Below are positions 18,703-35,629 of a DNA stretch of 64,000 nucleotides, in pieces; the first letter of the stretch is position 1, and each line of letters opens with the position of its first letter. The translations under genes were made by a program, and so were the position numbers. The notes beneath the pieces are model-generated. The model was not told the origin of the DNA, ran no database searches, and saw nothing but the letters and a program-made list of their open reading frames with translations. This DNA comes from Scylla paramamosain (taxonomy: Eukaryota > Arthropoda > Malacostraca > Decapoda > Portunidae): contig NC_087152.1 in NCBI RefSeq assembly GCF_035594125.1, positions 10,782,501 through 10,846,500 of the forward strand, written 5' to 3'.

Positions 18703-19320
18703 CTCCGGCAGTGAAGGGGTAAAGTTCATGCTTCATTTGAACGTTGTATTGCGAAGGAACAGACTGAGCAGAGCAGAATTTAAGACTGTTTCCAATCCGA
18801 ACCGAGCAGAGCCGAGCAGAACACGCCACACGACTTTTCTCTTGCAAGGATCGACAACAACAGACAAAACATTCATAAATAATAGCCAAAGCTTGACTTC
18901 TCTCTGTCTGTTTTACTTGCTCTGGGTATGCAGAATGCTGAAGTGAGGCTCCATAGTTACACTGGGTCTGCGTGTGAGTCAGCGTTGCCCTGTCAATGTA
19001 ATTTTTTGCCTTCATTAATGATGTGGTTGCACATTACAGGAATTAAAACTATTATCATTTGTACCTCATGGCTTAATATTCATGAAGTAATAATAAAACC
19101 CCATCAATAAATGTGAAGTATCATCTAATCTAATGAAAATTTCGGGTTGTGTGTAATACTCTGTGTCAATTGAATAGTACTAACATTTTCTTTCTCCTCT
19201 CATTCACACAAGCCACGTCAATGATCATTACAGGCTAGTGACTGCAAAGGGCGTGCATGGTGGTACTTTAATGAGGCGGCGGCGCTGAAAGGCAATGCAA
19301 AAAAAAAAAAAAAAAAAACA
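18703..19320. other. unique DNA ending in a poly-A run
   Basis: GAGCAGAGC words recur at 18765-18825. A 19-base A run lies at 19300-19318. No gene supported. Confidence 0.5.
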
Positions 19321-19430
19321 CTCCCAACATAGATGGAGGTCTTGGCTGACTAGTGCAAGATATTAAACACACAATCCCAACATATATATTGAGTCTCTGG
19401 CTGACGAGTGCAAGATGTAAACACGCATAG
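19321..19430. repeat. two-copy tandem duplication, 53-bp unit
   Basis: TCCCAACAT at 19322 and 19375 begin copies sharing TGGCTGACTAGTGCAAGAT versus TGGCTGACGAGTGCAAGAT and TAAACAC. Its 53-bp period equals the satellite at 59-64 kb, but the sequence is unrelated. Confidence 0.85.
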
Positions 19431-19760
19431 ATTCTCACGTATCAGGGCTTAAGAGCTACTTAGCCTGCAGATGTGGAACCATTACACGAATGTCGCCGCT
19501 CTTTTTATCCTGCAATGCTGTAGTGAAAACTTACCTAAATACGGACATAGTTTTTGCTATGAATATGACAGACAGCTGTCCCTACATCACCACGAGTTTG
19601 TGCAACTAAATTTCATTTTGGATAATCAATAATTGTAATCCTAAACATGAAACTGGAAAATAATATTTGTACATTATCATCCTCATACATACATGGAGAT
19701 TGTTCGTAGACAAGCTGAGAAAATATGCATGCACTCGTAGTCGCGCAAACGTAAATGCCC

Positions 19761-19763
<3 letters not shown>
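19431..19763. other. unique DNA, nothing recognised
   Basis: No feature supported. Confidence 0.5.
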
Positions 19764-19820
<57 letters not shown>

Positions 19821-19875
19821 ACACACACACACACACACACACTACACACACACACACACACACCCCACACACACA
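19764..19875. repeat. (CA)n microsatellite with interruptions
   Basis: About 110 bp of CA broken by CCC, CTA and CCCC. Confidence 0.96.
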
Positions 19876-20389
19876 ACCTCATCAAAAAAATAAATCTATC
19901 AGACATCCAAATCCTCTCAGTGTCATCCTCTCCAGGTGGCGTATGAAGAACGTACGAGACTCACAACAGGAAATTACAGCCCCAAATACAAAAAAAAAAA
20001 AAAAAATCGTCGTTGGTAATTCTAGCAGTCAGTAAACTCCGAGAGGTAAGAGCGAAACATCATGAGACTGAGCGGATTAAATGACTCCCTTCCCTTTTAG
20101 CCTTCAGTAAATGCCTCTTGAAATATGCAATGAACGCTCCCTGGAAAGCGAGTGCAAGATGAGTGAGATGCAAGTATGATGTTACTCGTTTATGTCAGCG
20201 AACTGCCTTGCTCAGCCGGAGTCAATTTCAAGTCAGATAAAGAGAAAAACTTACATTTTTAATTCCGTCGTAGCTGATAGTTCAGTAAAGGAAGGAAGGA
20301 GAGGACAACAGTGTAGAAAACGGATGAAGCGACCAAGGCACGCATCTTTAAAAGTTTCGTCATATCTCTTGCTTTTCATTTAGCTGTAG
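19876..20389. other. unique DNA, nothing recognised
   Basis: Contains an A run at 19990-20006. No gene supported. Confidence 0.5.
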
Positions 20390-20560
20390 TGGATGTTAGC
20401 GTTCTCAAAGGTGTTTATTCTATTACCACACTAATAGTTTAACAAAAGTCCTGCATTATCAATGATAAAAAGCACCCCATGAGAACCTAGCTAATCATCT
20501 CTGTGGCCTTTGAAAATAGTCGTTATGAGAAAGCAAAGCGTTTACAAGCATAAGACAAGA
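20390..20560 (-). repeat. dispersed repeat family R3, minus-strand copy
   Basis: On the minus strand it reads ACGCTTTGCTTTCTCATAAC, then GACTATTTTCAAAGGCCACA, GATGATTAGC and GTTCTCAT, in the same order as copies at 29155, 29645, 38060 (minus) and 41030. No coding capacity; class unknown. Confidence 0.6.
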
Positions 20561-23599
<3,039 letters not shown>

Positions 23600-23615
23600 T
23601 AATAATAATAATGAT

Positions 23616-23683
<68 letters not shown>

Positions 23684-23684
23684 C
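23600..23684. repeat. (AAT)n then (AAC)n microsatellite
   Basis: A short AAT run passes through ATGATAAC into about 68 bp of AAC. Confidence 0.97.
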
Positions 23685-23916
23685 GAAAAGAATTAAAAAA
23701 GAAGAATAAGATGAAGAACAAGAACAAGAAGAAATCAAATTAAATCCATATAATTATAGTTTCTCTCAGAAATTCACAGAATCCTCAAAATTCCCGGAGA
23801 TTCCAATAAGTCTAATATTTCATCATTGGTTTTTACAGATCCATATCCGTAGCTTTGTGTGAACCCCTCGCACCAACACAGCTGCCGCGCTGAAGGCTGA
23901 AAGAAGCTGGCAACCT

Positions 23917-25840
<1,924 letters not shown>

Positions 25841-25859
25841 GTGAACGACAACACACACT

Positions 25860-26380
25860 AAAAAGTTAACTCGCTTACACTCCCACGTCCCTCATAATCA
25901 AATGAAACCACAAAACACCATAAGCGGCAGCAAAACCCAGGAGCAGACATGTTTACCCGCGCGCCCGTCACCTTATCACACGTGAGTATTCCCTCCCGTG
26001 ACCCGCCGTTGACTTGCCTCAATCAATAGACTCAGACGTGACTTTGCTTTCCCTGGGAGACATCGAGGGAGGGAGAGAGGGAGGGAGGGAGACAGACGCC
26101 GCACCATAAACTGAACTGCTTCCTCTGTGCATTGATTTCCTTCCTGCTTCTTCTTTCTGTCCTCCTTTCTTGTTTTGTTTTTTTGGGGAGGGGGAAAGGG
26201 GGAGTTAGTGAGCAGCGGGTAGTGAGGATTGCTTGGTGAGGGAAGGGAAGGGGGAGAGAAGGGGACGGGAGAGGAAAGGGTGGAAGAGGAGTTGATGTCA
26301 TTCAGTTCGCTTGAAAAATGAAGATCAAGGTGGGTTTTGATCTCTCTCTCTGTAAAGTTATGAGATCAAGAGCAACTACG
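25860..26380. other. unique DNA with GGGA-rich patches
   Basis: GAGGGAGGGAGAGAGGGAGG near 26067-26090. No gene supported. Confidence 0.5.
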
Positions 26381-26627
<247 letters not shown>

Positions 26628-26628
<1 letters not shown>

Positions 26629-27086
26629 TTTTGGAATCTTCGCAGTAGCACACTGATGAAGTTACCTGATGCCAATATTTCCCATTCTTTCCTCTACTAA
26701 AAGCATGTATATTTTCAAGGGGGAAAGTGGATATTCCTAGAGTGAGAAAGGTGATGCGTAGGATAATGCGCTGCCAGGCACGTTGCGTAGATGGCTGATC
26801 GGATGAAATGTAAAAAGTTAAAGACCATCACGGGCTGCCGACAGTGAAGCTCCTCCACACTTGGCGAGGCGCGGGCAGGACTGGGGTCCTGGCCACGGCG
26901 ATGCTTGCTAGCTGTCGCGGGGGAATTCACAAAAGGGATACAGCAGGTTGACAATGAACAATATCGCATTCACGTGAAATTCAGTAACATCCCTTCAACG
27001 TGCAGCGAACTGTCCCATGTCATGGTTCACTCCTCCGCGGCCCCTCCTGTGCCGCGGACATAAACGCCACCTACCCCTCCCTCCAC
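26628..27086. other. unique DNA, nothing recognised
   Basis: No exon or repeat family supported. Confidence 0.5.
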
Positions 27087-27087
27087 G

Positions 27088-27141
<54 letters not shown>

Positions 27142-27168
27142 GCACGCACGTACGCACGCACGAACACA

Positions 27169-27243
<75 letters not shown>
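27087..27243. repeat. interrupted (CA)n at the 5' edge of a LINE fragment
   Basis: CA broken in the middle by CGCACGTACGCACGCACGAA. It runs directly into the reverse-transcriptase sequence at 27244. Confidence 0.95.
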
Positions 27244-27245
<2 letters not shown>

Positions 27246-28216
27246 CAAAAAAAGCCTTTGATCTTGTTGATCACACTGTTGTCATCAGCAAGGAAATAAG
27301 TCTGGTTCTCCCTCCTAAACTGGTAGCCGACTTCCTCACAGGGAGGCGTCAGGCCGTTCGCTATCAGGGCTCTGTCTCTAATTTCCAACAGCTGACATGT
27401 GGGGTCTCCCAGGGGGACCAAGATGGGTCCACTTTGCTTCCTCCTCCTCATAAACTATTCGCCACTGCAAGCAATTCTGGAGCGACTGCAGACGTGGACG
27501 GAGGAGAGCAGGATGACCATCAACCACAGCAAAACTGTGGTGATGCATTTCTGTACCTCCTCTGTACCAGTGCCCCCCCCCCAGCTCACAGTGGACCCTC
27601 ACCCCCTCCAGGTGGTCCGATGTGCCAACCTTCTTGGAGTCACGGTGGACGACCAGCTGACCTGGAAGCAGCATGTCGCCAGCACCGTAAGATCCGCTAC
27701 CTACAGGTTGCGTAGACTCAGGTCGCTGGGGACGCCCGACAGACGAGTTAAGGGGGGTGTACCTCACCTTCATCCTCTCCAAACTCATGTATGCCTCTCC
27801 AGCGTGGTCCTCCTCCCTCACACACACTCAACAGCTACAACTGGGGAGTGTGCAGAAAAGGGCGTGCAGGGTCATCCTTGGCCCTGCCTACATCACCTAT
27901 GATGAAGCCCTGATCACCCTGAGTCTGTCCAGACTATCCCACCAGGCACCGAGAGGCTCTGGAAAAGTTTGCAAGGGGACTGCTGCATCATCCACGTCTC
28001 AGACACATGCTGCCGCCTGACGCGCCTCGCCCGTTCCGTGCCACCAGACACCACAACAAGATAACGCCCCTAAAGGCGCCGCGCACGGACCGGTACAGAC
28101 TCAGCGCGATTCCCACCATGGTGCGAGCCATCAATCAATAGTATTTCCCTTCTAGATTAGACTTAGCTTTAGGATAAATGTTAAGTATTTCCCCACCCCC
28201 TCTGAAGAATAAACCG
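27244..28216 (+). pseudogene. non-LTR retrotransposon ORF2 fragment, frameshifted, catalytic motif deleted
   Basis: The first frame begins [15 protein letters not shown], the KAFDxVDH block around reverse-transcriptase motif A, and continues DFLTGRRQAVRYQGSVSNFQ to a GVSQG version of the motif B region. The second frame resumes with GTKMGPLCFLLLIN and jumps to LQAILERLQTWTEESRMTIN; the segment that should carry the F/YxDD active site is missing, which looks like an internal deletion near 27450. QLTWKQHV, then in another frame SPAWSSSLTHTQQLQLGSVQ and KRACRVILGPAYITYDEAL, are the usual post-RT thumb and C-terminal region. A last frame shift near 27945 leads to a frame ending at a stop at 28139-28141 (TMVRAINQ). 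A ~70-bp 3' UTR with AATAAA at about 28209 is followed by a (TTA)n tail. The 5' end is lost, so no endonuclease domain is present. It resembles CR1/Jockey/I-group LINEs; the clade is uncertain. Confidence 0.9.
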
Positions 28217-28305
<89 letters not shown>

Positions 28306-28320
28306 TATTATTATTATTAT

Positions 28321-28406
<86 letters not shown>

Positions 28407-28407
28407 C
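28217..28407. repeat. (ATT)n LINE tail followed by (AC)n
   Basis: About 108 bp of ATT with one ACC interruption, then 82 bp of AC. The ATT run starts where the LINE 3' UTR ends and is best read as an expanded 3' tail. Confidence 0.97.
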
Positions 28408-28967
<560 letters not shown>

Positions 28968-29090
28968 TGGGTGTAGTGGTTAGCGTTCTGCTCACACCAC
29001 CTTCAAATCCCAAACCAGACGTGGAACAATAGTAGGGCTTCTCTCCCGTCACGCTGCTGTCCTGTTGGCTTAATAATAGATAAGTACAGA
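28968..29090 (+). mobile_element. tRNA-derived SINE, degenerate partial copy
   Basis: GTGTAGTGGTTAGCGTTCTG carries the same A-box stretch as the SINE at 5148. The B-box position reads CTTCAAATCCC, a degraded GGTTCRANTCC. The body after it matches only loosely. It abuts the preceding CT run. Confidence 0.6.
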
Positions 29091-29154
29091 ACGTCAGCCA
29101 GGCTTGTTACCTTGCTTCCCTGGTGACTAACAATCTTGTCCTTCCACCTCCAGT

Positions 29155-29325
29155 ATTCATAAACGTTTCGCTTTCTCATGAAGACTGCTTACAAAGGCCA
29201 CAGGGATGTTTACTCACTTTCTCATTACATTTTTTTTTTCGTTGATGGTGTAGAATACTTGTTAGATAATCACTAGTCATGAAAACACACCTTGCACAAT
29301 ACTTTTCATTAGAGTCTGATAAATG

Positions 29326-29364
<39 letters not shown>
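29155..29364 (+). repeat. dispersed repeat family R3, partial copy, then (GT)n
   Basis: CAGTATTCATAAACGTTTCG, CTTTCTCATGAAGACT, AAAGGCCACAGGGATG and GATGGTGTAGAAT follow the family order. A (GT)n run occupies 29329-29365. Confidence 0.6.
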
Positions 29365-29368
<4 letters not shown>

Positions 29369-29644
29369 AACTATAAACGATCCACACCACACACGTATAC
29401 ATAAACAAATCTTTTAAAAAGACACAGACATCTTCAAGTCTAGCAGCCTTAACCAAACTACGAAGTATCCTAACAGTACACGATGCACCGGGGCACCTGA
29501 CCATCGGCTTGTGTTGCCTGACCCTGCGTGCCTGCCGCCAACACGCTGCGAGCACACTAACACTCCCACACACGCAATAGCTCTGTCAAGACAATCAGTA
29601 ATACACACAAGTACACACATTTCACATTTTAAGTCAACCGACAC

Positions 29645-29850
29645 AGAGGCCAGTATTCAAACGTTTTGCTCTCTTACCACGACTATTTTCAAAGGCCATA
29701 GAGATGATTAGCTGGGTTTTCAAGAGTGTTTCTCCCTTGAATAATGCAGAAATCATGTTAATCTGTCATTAGAGCCGTAAAGACACTATTAAAAACCCGT
29801 GTCACTTCAACTAAACTAGAGCTTTTCGAATGTAGTAGAAATGCAGCGCG
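29645..29850 (+). repeat. dispersed repeat family R3, fuller copy
   Basis: Reads CCAGTATTCAAACGTTTTGC, CTATTTTCAAAGGCCATAGA, GATGATTAGC, AATGCAGAAATCATGTTAAT and ATTAGAGCC. The best-preserved plus-strand copy. Confidence 0.62.
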
Positions 29851-30865
29851 GAAGTGTTTCAGAATATGGTACATAGTCACGAGGTTACGCCCTTTAATGA
29901 CGAATGACGCAACGGTCCCCTTGTGCACGTAAGTCAGCACGAGAGGCACGATCAGCTGTGACGTGGCAAGAGCCTTTCCCCCAGTGCACTATGGAATTTC
30001 ATTAGCACGCCTTCACCTCGAGCGCTCCTCCTGCAGGGCACATCTCTTATGTCATGGCGTAATTTCCTTTTTGTGCTGTTAACGATAAACGATGTAATAT
30101 TTTCCTTTATACGTACATTTCCAAGTTTAAAGGTTGTGATGAAAGGGAAGGGCTAGGCAAGGCGGGGCGCGGCGAGGCGGGGCTGCAAGGCGAGAGAGGG
30201 AAGGGTGTTATTAGGAGAGTTCAGTATCGTAAACCATCATGACAGAATTTAGCAGTTTCCAATACCACGCGAGGGCAGTAATTTGGAGGCGGGTTTTACG
30301 GCGGTACTCATAAGGTGCGTACCAGCCCAGCCTGCCGTCCCGCCCCTTGCTTGTCAGACCCGCCCTGCACCTTTACTCCACTCCACTCCACTGCCCCCAT
30401 TCTGCCTTGCCCTAAGCTGCTTCCCCCCCTATTCCACACAGCCTTATCCTCCTCCATCTCGCCTCGCTTCGTCCTGCCTCTATCCGGTCTGCCTCTATCC
30501 GCTTCACTCTAACCCGCTCTGCTCCACAACGGCTCTTCCTCCGCCACACTTCGCCCGTTTTCCTTCATTCGTTTCTTAATGAAGAACGAAAACTACGAGC
30601 CATAATTCTCAGAGCAATTTCTTTCCCACAAGGAGAGATGGACACACAGGGAGGGAATTAGGTAAGTACATACATTGTGTAGTTAGATAATGAACGCAAT
30701 TTATATACGGAAGCTATTTTTACTAGATCGGTCAGTTTGCCGGCAATGAAATCCCTTTCCATGCCAGTTACATGCGACAATTTCCGACTAATCAGCTGAT
30801 ATCCCTGTTTTCCGTCAACTGCATTCCGATACAGGTGATGAAGGTTCACTCAACCGCGCTGGACT

Positions 30866-30869
<4 letters not shown>
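29851..30869. other. unique DNA with GC-rich and pyrimidine-rich patches
   Basis: 30158-30190 repeats GGCAAGGCGGGGCGCGGCGA-like 5-10-bp words. 30340-30560 is C/T-rich with CCACTCCACTCCACT and TCTGCCTCTATCCG duplicates. No gene supported. Confidence 0.5.
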
Positions 30870-30954
<85 letters not shown>

Positions 30955-30965
30955 ACACACACACA
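30870..30965. repeat. (AC)n microsatellite, 96 bp
   Basis: AC with one AT interruption near its end. Confidence 0.98.
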
Positions 30966-31184
30966 AACGGAAATGACAGCTTGGATGCGGCGAAATGAGA
31001 ATAAAATGATAAATTAATACTGGATAAAAGTCCGGATGAAGAAGAGTAACAAGTGGAGTCCTTCACACGTCAGTATTAGCTGATGAAAGTGACGAGGCGT
31101 GGACAGTCGTTCGTTCACCTGCAAATTATACTAAGCTGTTAATTAACCTATTGAGTGGTGATGACACGATGACCACTTCGACAG

Positions 31185-31490
31185 CTTCTTCTTCTTCTTC
31201 TTCTTCTTCTTTTTCTTGATGTGGTCGGCCATTCTTGTATGTTGTCAGCAATAACTTCTGCCTAGTGCATCCTCATACTCCGGCCGCAGCTGTCTGATGT
31301 CTCTCTCGATTCCATCTCTTCCTCTCCTAGTTCTTCTTCCCTCCACCTGGCTCCTCTGCTGGGTCATCCTCTTCTATCCTGGTCACATGTCCATACCACC
31401 TCAAACATAAAACATTCTTGCCTTCTCTACGATTCGCACAACTCCTGCCCCCATTCTGATGTCCTCATTCCTTCTTTGGACAGTTCACAG
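31185..31490 (-). pseudogene. LINE reverse-transcriptase C-terminal remnant ending in (GAA)n
   Basis: On the minus strand, starting near 31470, frames read NEDIRMGAGVVRIVEKAR, then after a break and with a stop, RWYGHV-like sequence (degraded), EEDDPAEEP, then GRRTRRGRDGIERDIRQL and RPEYEDALGRSY before a stop. The layout YGHVxRxEEDxxxx, an Arg-rich GRxRxRGR block, then an Asp/Arg block is the typical C-terminal tail of RTE/L1-type ORF2 proteins. It ends in AAGAAAAAGAAGAAGAAG, consistent with a short-repeat 3' tail. Several frameshifts and stops make it non-functional. No reverse-transcriptase core lies upstream on this strand, so it is 5' truncated. Confidence 0.6.
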
Positions 31491-31814
31491 AGCCAAAATA
31501 AGACAGCTGTACACACTAGAGTATTTGAATTAGTATTCCATCCTTCCCTCCCTTTGCTGCCAATTCCTATGTATTTTGAAATGATACGCTTAAATTTGCA
31601 ACACATCATTTTTCATTTATTCATAGCATTCAAAGGGTTGAATATTACGAAGAATGCATACTGTTAAGATGGGGGTATTTGGACAACATACTGAAATGAA
31701 GCTAAAAGATGGAAAGCGATAGGAAATGGAGTTTAACGTCAAGAAGTGTGAAATGTTAATTGATGAAAATGAATAAAAGACTAGAGAGACCACTGTTATT
31801 CAGAAAACAAATGT

Positions 31815-31851
<37 letters not shown>

Positions 31852-32117
31852 AAAAGACTTCGGAAGAAAAAGACTAGTTGGACATACTATCTAATGGCAA
31901 AACAAATGAAAAGAAAATAAAGAACGACGGAAGGAAAGACTCAGAATTAACATTTATCACTAACTGGTCAGCAAGATGACATAAAAACAGGATTAACGAA
32001 GAAACATATACTTGTTGAAAAAATAAAAGAAAAGTATTCACTCTCTGGATGAGATGATAAAGAAACTGTGTATTCAGTATTTGCCGAAGATTGGAATATG
32101 TAGGCGTGGTCACTGCA
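31491..32117. other. unique AT-rich DNA with short (AC)n
   Basis: An AC run of about 33 bp at 31816-31849; otherwise nothing recognised. Confidence 0.55.
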
Positions 32118-32275
32118 GGAAAAGGAAAGGAAGGAAGGAAGGAAGGAAGGAAGGAAGGAAGGAAGGAAGGAAGGAAGGAAGGAAGGAAGGAAGGAAGGAA
32201 GGAAGGAAGGAAGAAAAAGAAATAAAGAAAAAAGAAAGGAAGAAAGAAAGAAAGAAGGAAGGAAGAATACAAAGA
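32118..32275. repeat. (GGAA)n microsatellite with degenerate GAAA flank
   Basis: About 95 bp of GGAA, then AAGAAAG variants. Confidence 0.97.
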
Positions 32276-32327
32276 GAAAAACAAAAACGAAAGAATCCAG
32301 AAAAGAAGAAAGGAAGCAAGGAAGATT

Positions 32328-32534
32328 AAAAGAATACAAAGAGCAGGAGGCAGGATGACCCCGAGTTTGAGAGACTTACTGTTTGAGGAAAGACTGTTGA
32401 GACCGAGACTCCCAGACCAGAAGGAAGAGATCTCGAAGGGAGTGGGAAGAGTAGATAAAGATCAGTTTGTGAGATGCAAGTCATGGAAAAGTAGATTAGG
32501 ACAGTTTTCAGGAAGAATACATAAGAGCATCTAA
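32328..32534 (+). pseudogene. possible LINE ORF2 C-terminal remnant
   Basis: An open stretch of 68 codons begins KRIQRAGGRMTPSLRDLLFE and continues ERLLRPRLPDQKEEISKG, closing with QFSGRIHKSI and a stop. RAxxMxPxLRDLxxEERLxxLxLPxxxxxR is the familiar region after the reverse-transcriptase domain of many LINEs (ribosome-free ORF2 tails), and FSxRxxxS fits the extreme C-terminus. It is only a fragment, with no catalytic part. The match is by eye and could be fortuitous, although its length and order are suggestive. Confidence 0.45.
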
Positions 32535-32708
32535 CTTCCCATTGAAAGGACAGACAAAAATAGACAGAGACAGGTAAGCAGATGACAAGACCAAACGAAT
32601 CCTATCGCTCTAATTTTTTTTTTTAATCATAATATTACTCTTTCAAGTGGGAGGTTTCAAAATATTTATCCTCCAATTTTGGATCATTCTTTAGGTTTTA
32701 TCTGTAGT

Positions 32709-32779
32709 GACTGGCACCTCAATGGGACTTTATTTTCTTCATTTTCGTTGTCCAGGGCCAGTGTCGCTCTTACATAAAG
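32709..32779 (+). mobile_element. SINE 3'-end fragment, diverged
   Basis: CACCTCAATGGGACTTTATT, GTTGTCCAGGGCCAGTGTCG and CTCTTACATAAA parallel the 3' half of the SINE at 38301 (CTCAGTGGGATTTTC, TTGGCCGGCCGTCCC, CTCCTACATAAA). Confidence 0.45.
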
Positions 32780-33127
32780 GAAAGCCAATGAATTAATGTT
32801 AAGGTGTTTGTAACTATGATCTAGAAGGGACACGAACAACGAGTATACACTGTTTCCATGTTAACAAACCTGGTATAGTATGGTCCACTGAATCACGATA
32901 GTGTTCATCACGGCAGTCTCAGTATCACTTGACTATTCCCTACAGTTGAAATAAAATATAAGAACGTAAAGATATAAGGAGACTGCAAAACGCTTCATGA
33001 CATACACAAGCTCCTACATTTCATCTAAATATCTCCTACCACAGACGTGGGACTAGGGAGAAGTAAAATAGGGTTGTAGAAATAAAATAGAGTTGTTTCA
33101 GTGCTCGTAAATCCTCTTCAGTATTCG

Positions 33128-33340
33128 TTAACTCTGACTGTTAATGGCAAATGTAATTTTATTTTCACCAATCCTAGGCAATTTTATTCATCAAAAATTA
33201 AGCTACAATTGCGAAAAAAGAAAAAATTGGTGGACATTCGATGACATTTTTTGCTGTACGCTTACTCTTTCAAAACCCTCAGATAAACTTTCATAAGACT
33301 ATAATATCCAGATGAGAAGCTGTAGCAGTCAAAGGATCAA
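33128..33340. mobile_element. MITE-like dispersed repeat, family M2, copy 3
   Basis: Left end TTAACTCTGACTGTTAATGG; right end TAGCAGTCAAAGGATCAA. Reverse-complementing the right end gives TTGATCCTTTGACTGCTA, an imperfect inverted repeat of the left. It matches the copies near 17.1 and 17.4 kb in opposite orientation. Confidence 0.5.
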
Positions 33341-34271
33341 GAGCTCAGTCATTTTCCTATGTATGTGTCTAGACTTTCATAAACAATTCCGCTGATCCTT
33401 CTTAACCAATATCCTAAATCAGTTGTTACATTTTCAAGGGCAGTAGGGTTTATCAGGCCGATTTTAGCGCATGATTTTGCATTGTTCCCTCTCTCAGCTG
33501 GTGTGACAATATGCATCGCGTCATGAATGAGGATTAAAAAGGTTGTTTAATCATATAGTATTACGTTGCCACTATATTGAATAACTTTTTTTTTTTTTTT
33601 TACTATTTAATACAACCCTGCATGTATTGGCTTTACTCCTTGCCTCGCTGCACTACCGGAAAAAGGTTAAAGCTTATTCGTGACTGTAATCCCTTGATAT
33701 TTAGTGCCCCACATACTTTTTTTTTTTTGTTTTATTACACGCATTTCGTAATATATTTTTTCGGCTCTTCCTGTTACGTAGGGATTGGAATTTGTTTATG
33801 CTGAGCAGCTTTTCTCTTTTTTTACTAGTGTTTTTTTAAGTTAAATAAGTTTTGTTCGCGTGTTGTTTCATCCAAAATTGTGCTGCAACCAAATTTTGCG
33901 TGAGATGAATTATTATGAAATATATTACAAACCCACTCGTACAGTGCATTTCTAAATATATGCTTATGGGATTTAAGTAAAGTGACGTATTCAAAGTAGA
34001 TCTATTCTCATATGACAACCCTTTGTCTTCTTTTCACTTCCCAACAGATAGAACAGCAATCCTATCAGCCGAGGAGTCTTCAAAATCCCTCCATATCTGC
34101 ATGTAATAGAAAGAGTCACAAGCCCCGCCATCCCAGCCGTCCCTCGTTTCAAACAAGATTTTCCCCCCTCGCTGACATCCTCCCAAGCTGTAACGTCCTC
34201 GCCGAAAACCTTGTAACTGACCACGCAAATTTCACATCCACGCCATACTCCGCTTGTCATTCTCTCCTGCA

Positions 34272-34272
<1 letters not shown>
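33341..34272. other. unique AT-rich DNA, nothing recognised
   Basis: T runs at 33584-33601 and 33718-33728. No exon supported. Confidence 0.5.

Positions 34273-34356
<84 letters not shown>
34273..34356. repeat. (TC)n microsatellite, ~84 bp
   Basis: Uninterrupted TC. Confidence 0.98.
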
Positions 34357-34357
<1 letters not shown>

Positions 34358-35040
34358 CACAGTTTAGCAAGGGAACCCTCGAAGATAATGACTTCTTTTT
34401 TCAGGTATGAAGGAGGTTGGTCAACTGCACCAAACAGTTTTAAAACAATTTTAAAAAGTTAACCGATTTATGTAGTTTCGGAGGTGTCTTGATACTTCTT
34501 TTCTGAACAAGAACAAAAGAAATACTCAGACAGCTCCAAAGTTTACCAGCATCATGTCTGCCATTGTTTCAACACTAATTACCCTCCCCCACGATTATCA
34601 AGTTCCTCTCCTGAACCAGCGGCTCAATTATATTCCAGAGTTCAATGGTATTCTGATGCCGGAATTCCGACGCAGTAGTTTTATCTATTGTCGGATATAA
34701 ACCGAAAATAAAACGTTCCCTGCCGGCCAAAAAAGCACACTCACTGAACAAAAGGTTATTACACATTGCAGCTACATTATATAAACGAGATTCTCTGTGC
34801 CCGAAATCATGGTGTGAATTTAATCAATGACTTTTATTCATAGTTATTAACAATGTTGTCTGATTAAGGTTTCAACAATATCTATCATACATCGTGAAAC
34901 TAATGTATTTATAATTAACGTGTTATCGTGTCAACTTCCTGGAAAACAGAGGTGACGTTATCAGTCTCATCATGAAGATCAATACGACCTCACGAGAACA
35001 CCCATCACTGCTTCTGGCAAGCCCAACTTAACTACACGTA
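34357..35040. other. unique DNA; end resembles the repeat at 35.6 kb
   Basis: CCCAACTTAACTACACGTAC and TTCATGA at about 35020-35046 look like the GAGCTCAACTTAAGTACACG and CTCATGA words of the 35.6-36.2 kb repeat. The rest is unrecognised. Confidence 0.4.
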
Positions 35041-35415
35041 CTTCATGAAAATGGAACAGGTTAAAATAAAAGAAAAGAAAAAGGAAAAGTGAATAGAATA
35101 AAATAAAAAGAACACAAAAGAAATAGAACAAAACAGAATGAAATAGATACAAAAATAGAACAGAATAGACTAAAAGAAAAGAAAAATAAATGGAACAGAA
35201 TAGAATAAGAGAAAAGAAAAAAAAATAGATCACAGTAGAAAATGAAGGAAAAAGAAAATAGAACAGAACAGAATAATAAAAAAGAAAAAATACAATAGAA
35301 CAGAATAGTATAAAGGAAAAACAAAATTAAACAATAGAACAAAAGAAAAGGAAAAAAGAAAATAGAAATAATAATATAAAATGAAAGAAAATGAAAACAG
35401 AACAGAATAAAACAT
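35041..35415. repeat. degenerate A/G-rich minisatellite
   Basis: Built of AATAGAACAGAATAGA, AATAAAAGAAAAGAAAA and related words with no fixed period. Minus-strand Phe/Leu/Tyr-rich frames are by-products. Confidence 0.8.
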
Positions 35416-35629
35416 CTATTATCATCTACAATTTCTCAGGCACTTATTTTTTTTTTTTTCTACTATCGTCTCTCAAATAGTTCTGTAGCATGGAAGAGAC
35501 AAAAAATAAATAAATAAATAAATAATCTATTCTGTTCTTTTCTGTGTGTGTCCAGGCATATACTTCTTTACATTGCTTTAGCTACTGACAACGAGTGACT
35601 GCAGCAATGAAAGGGTTAAAAGTCAATAT

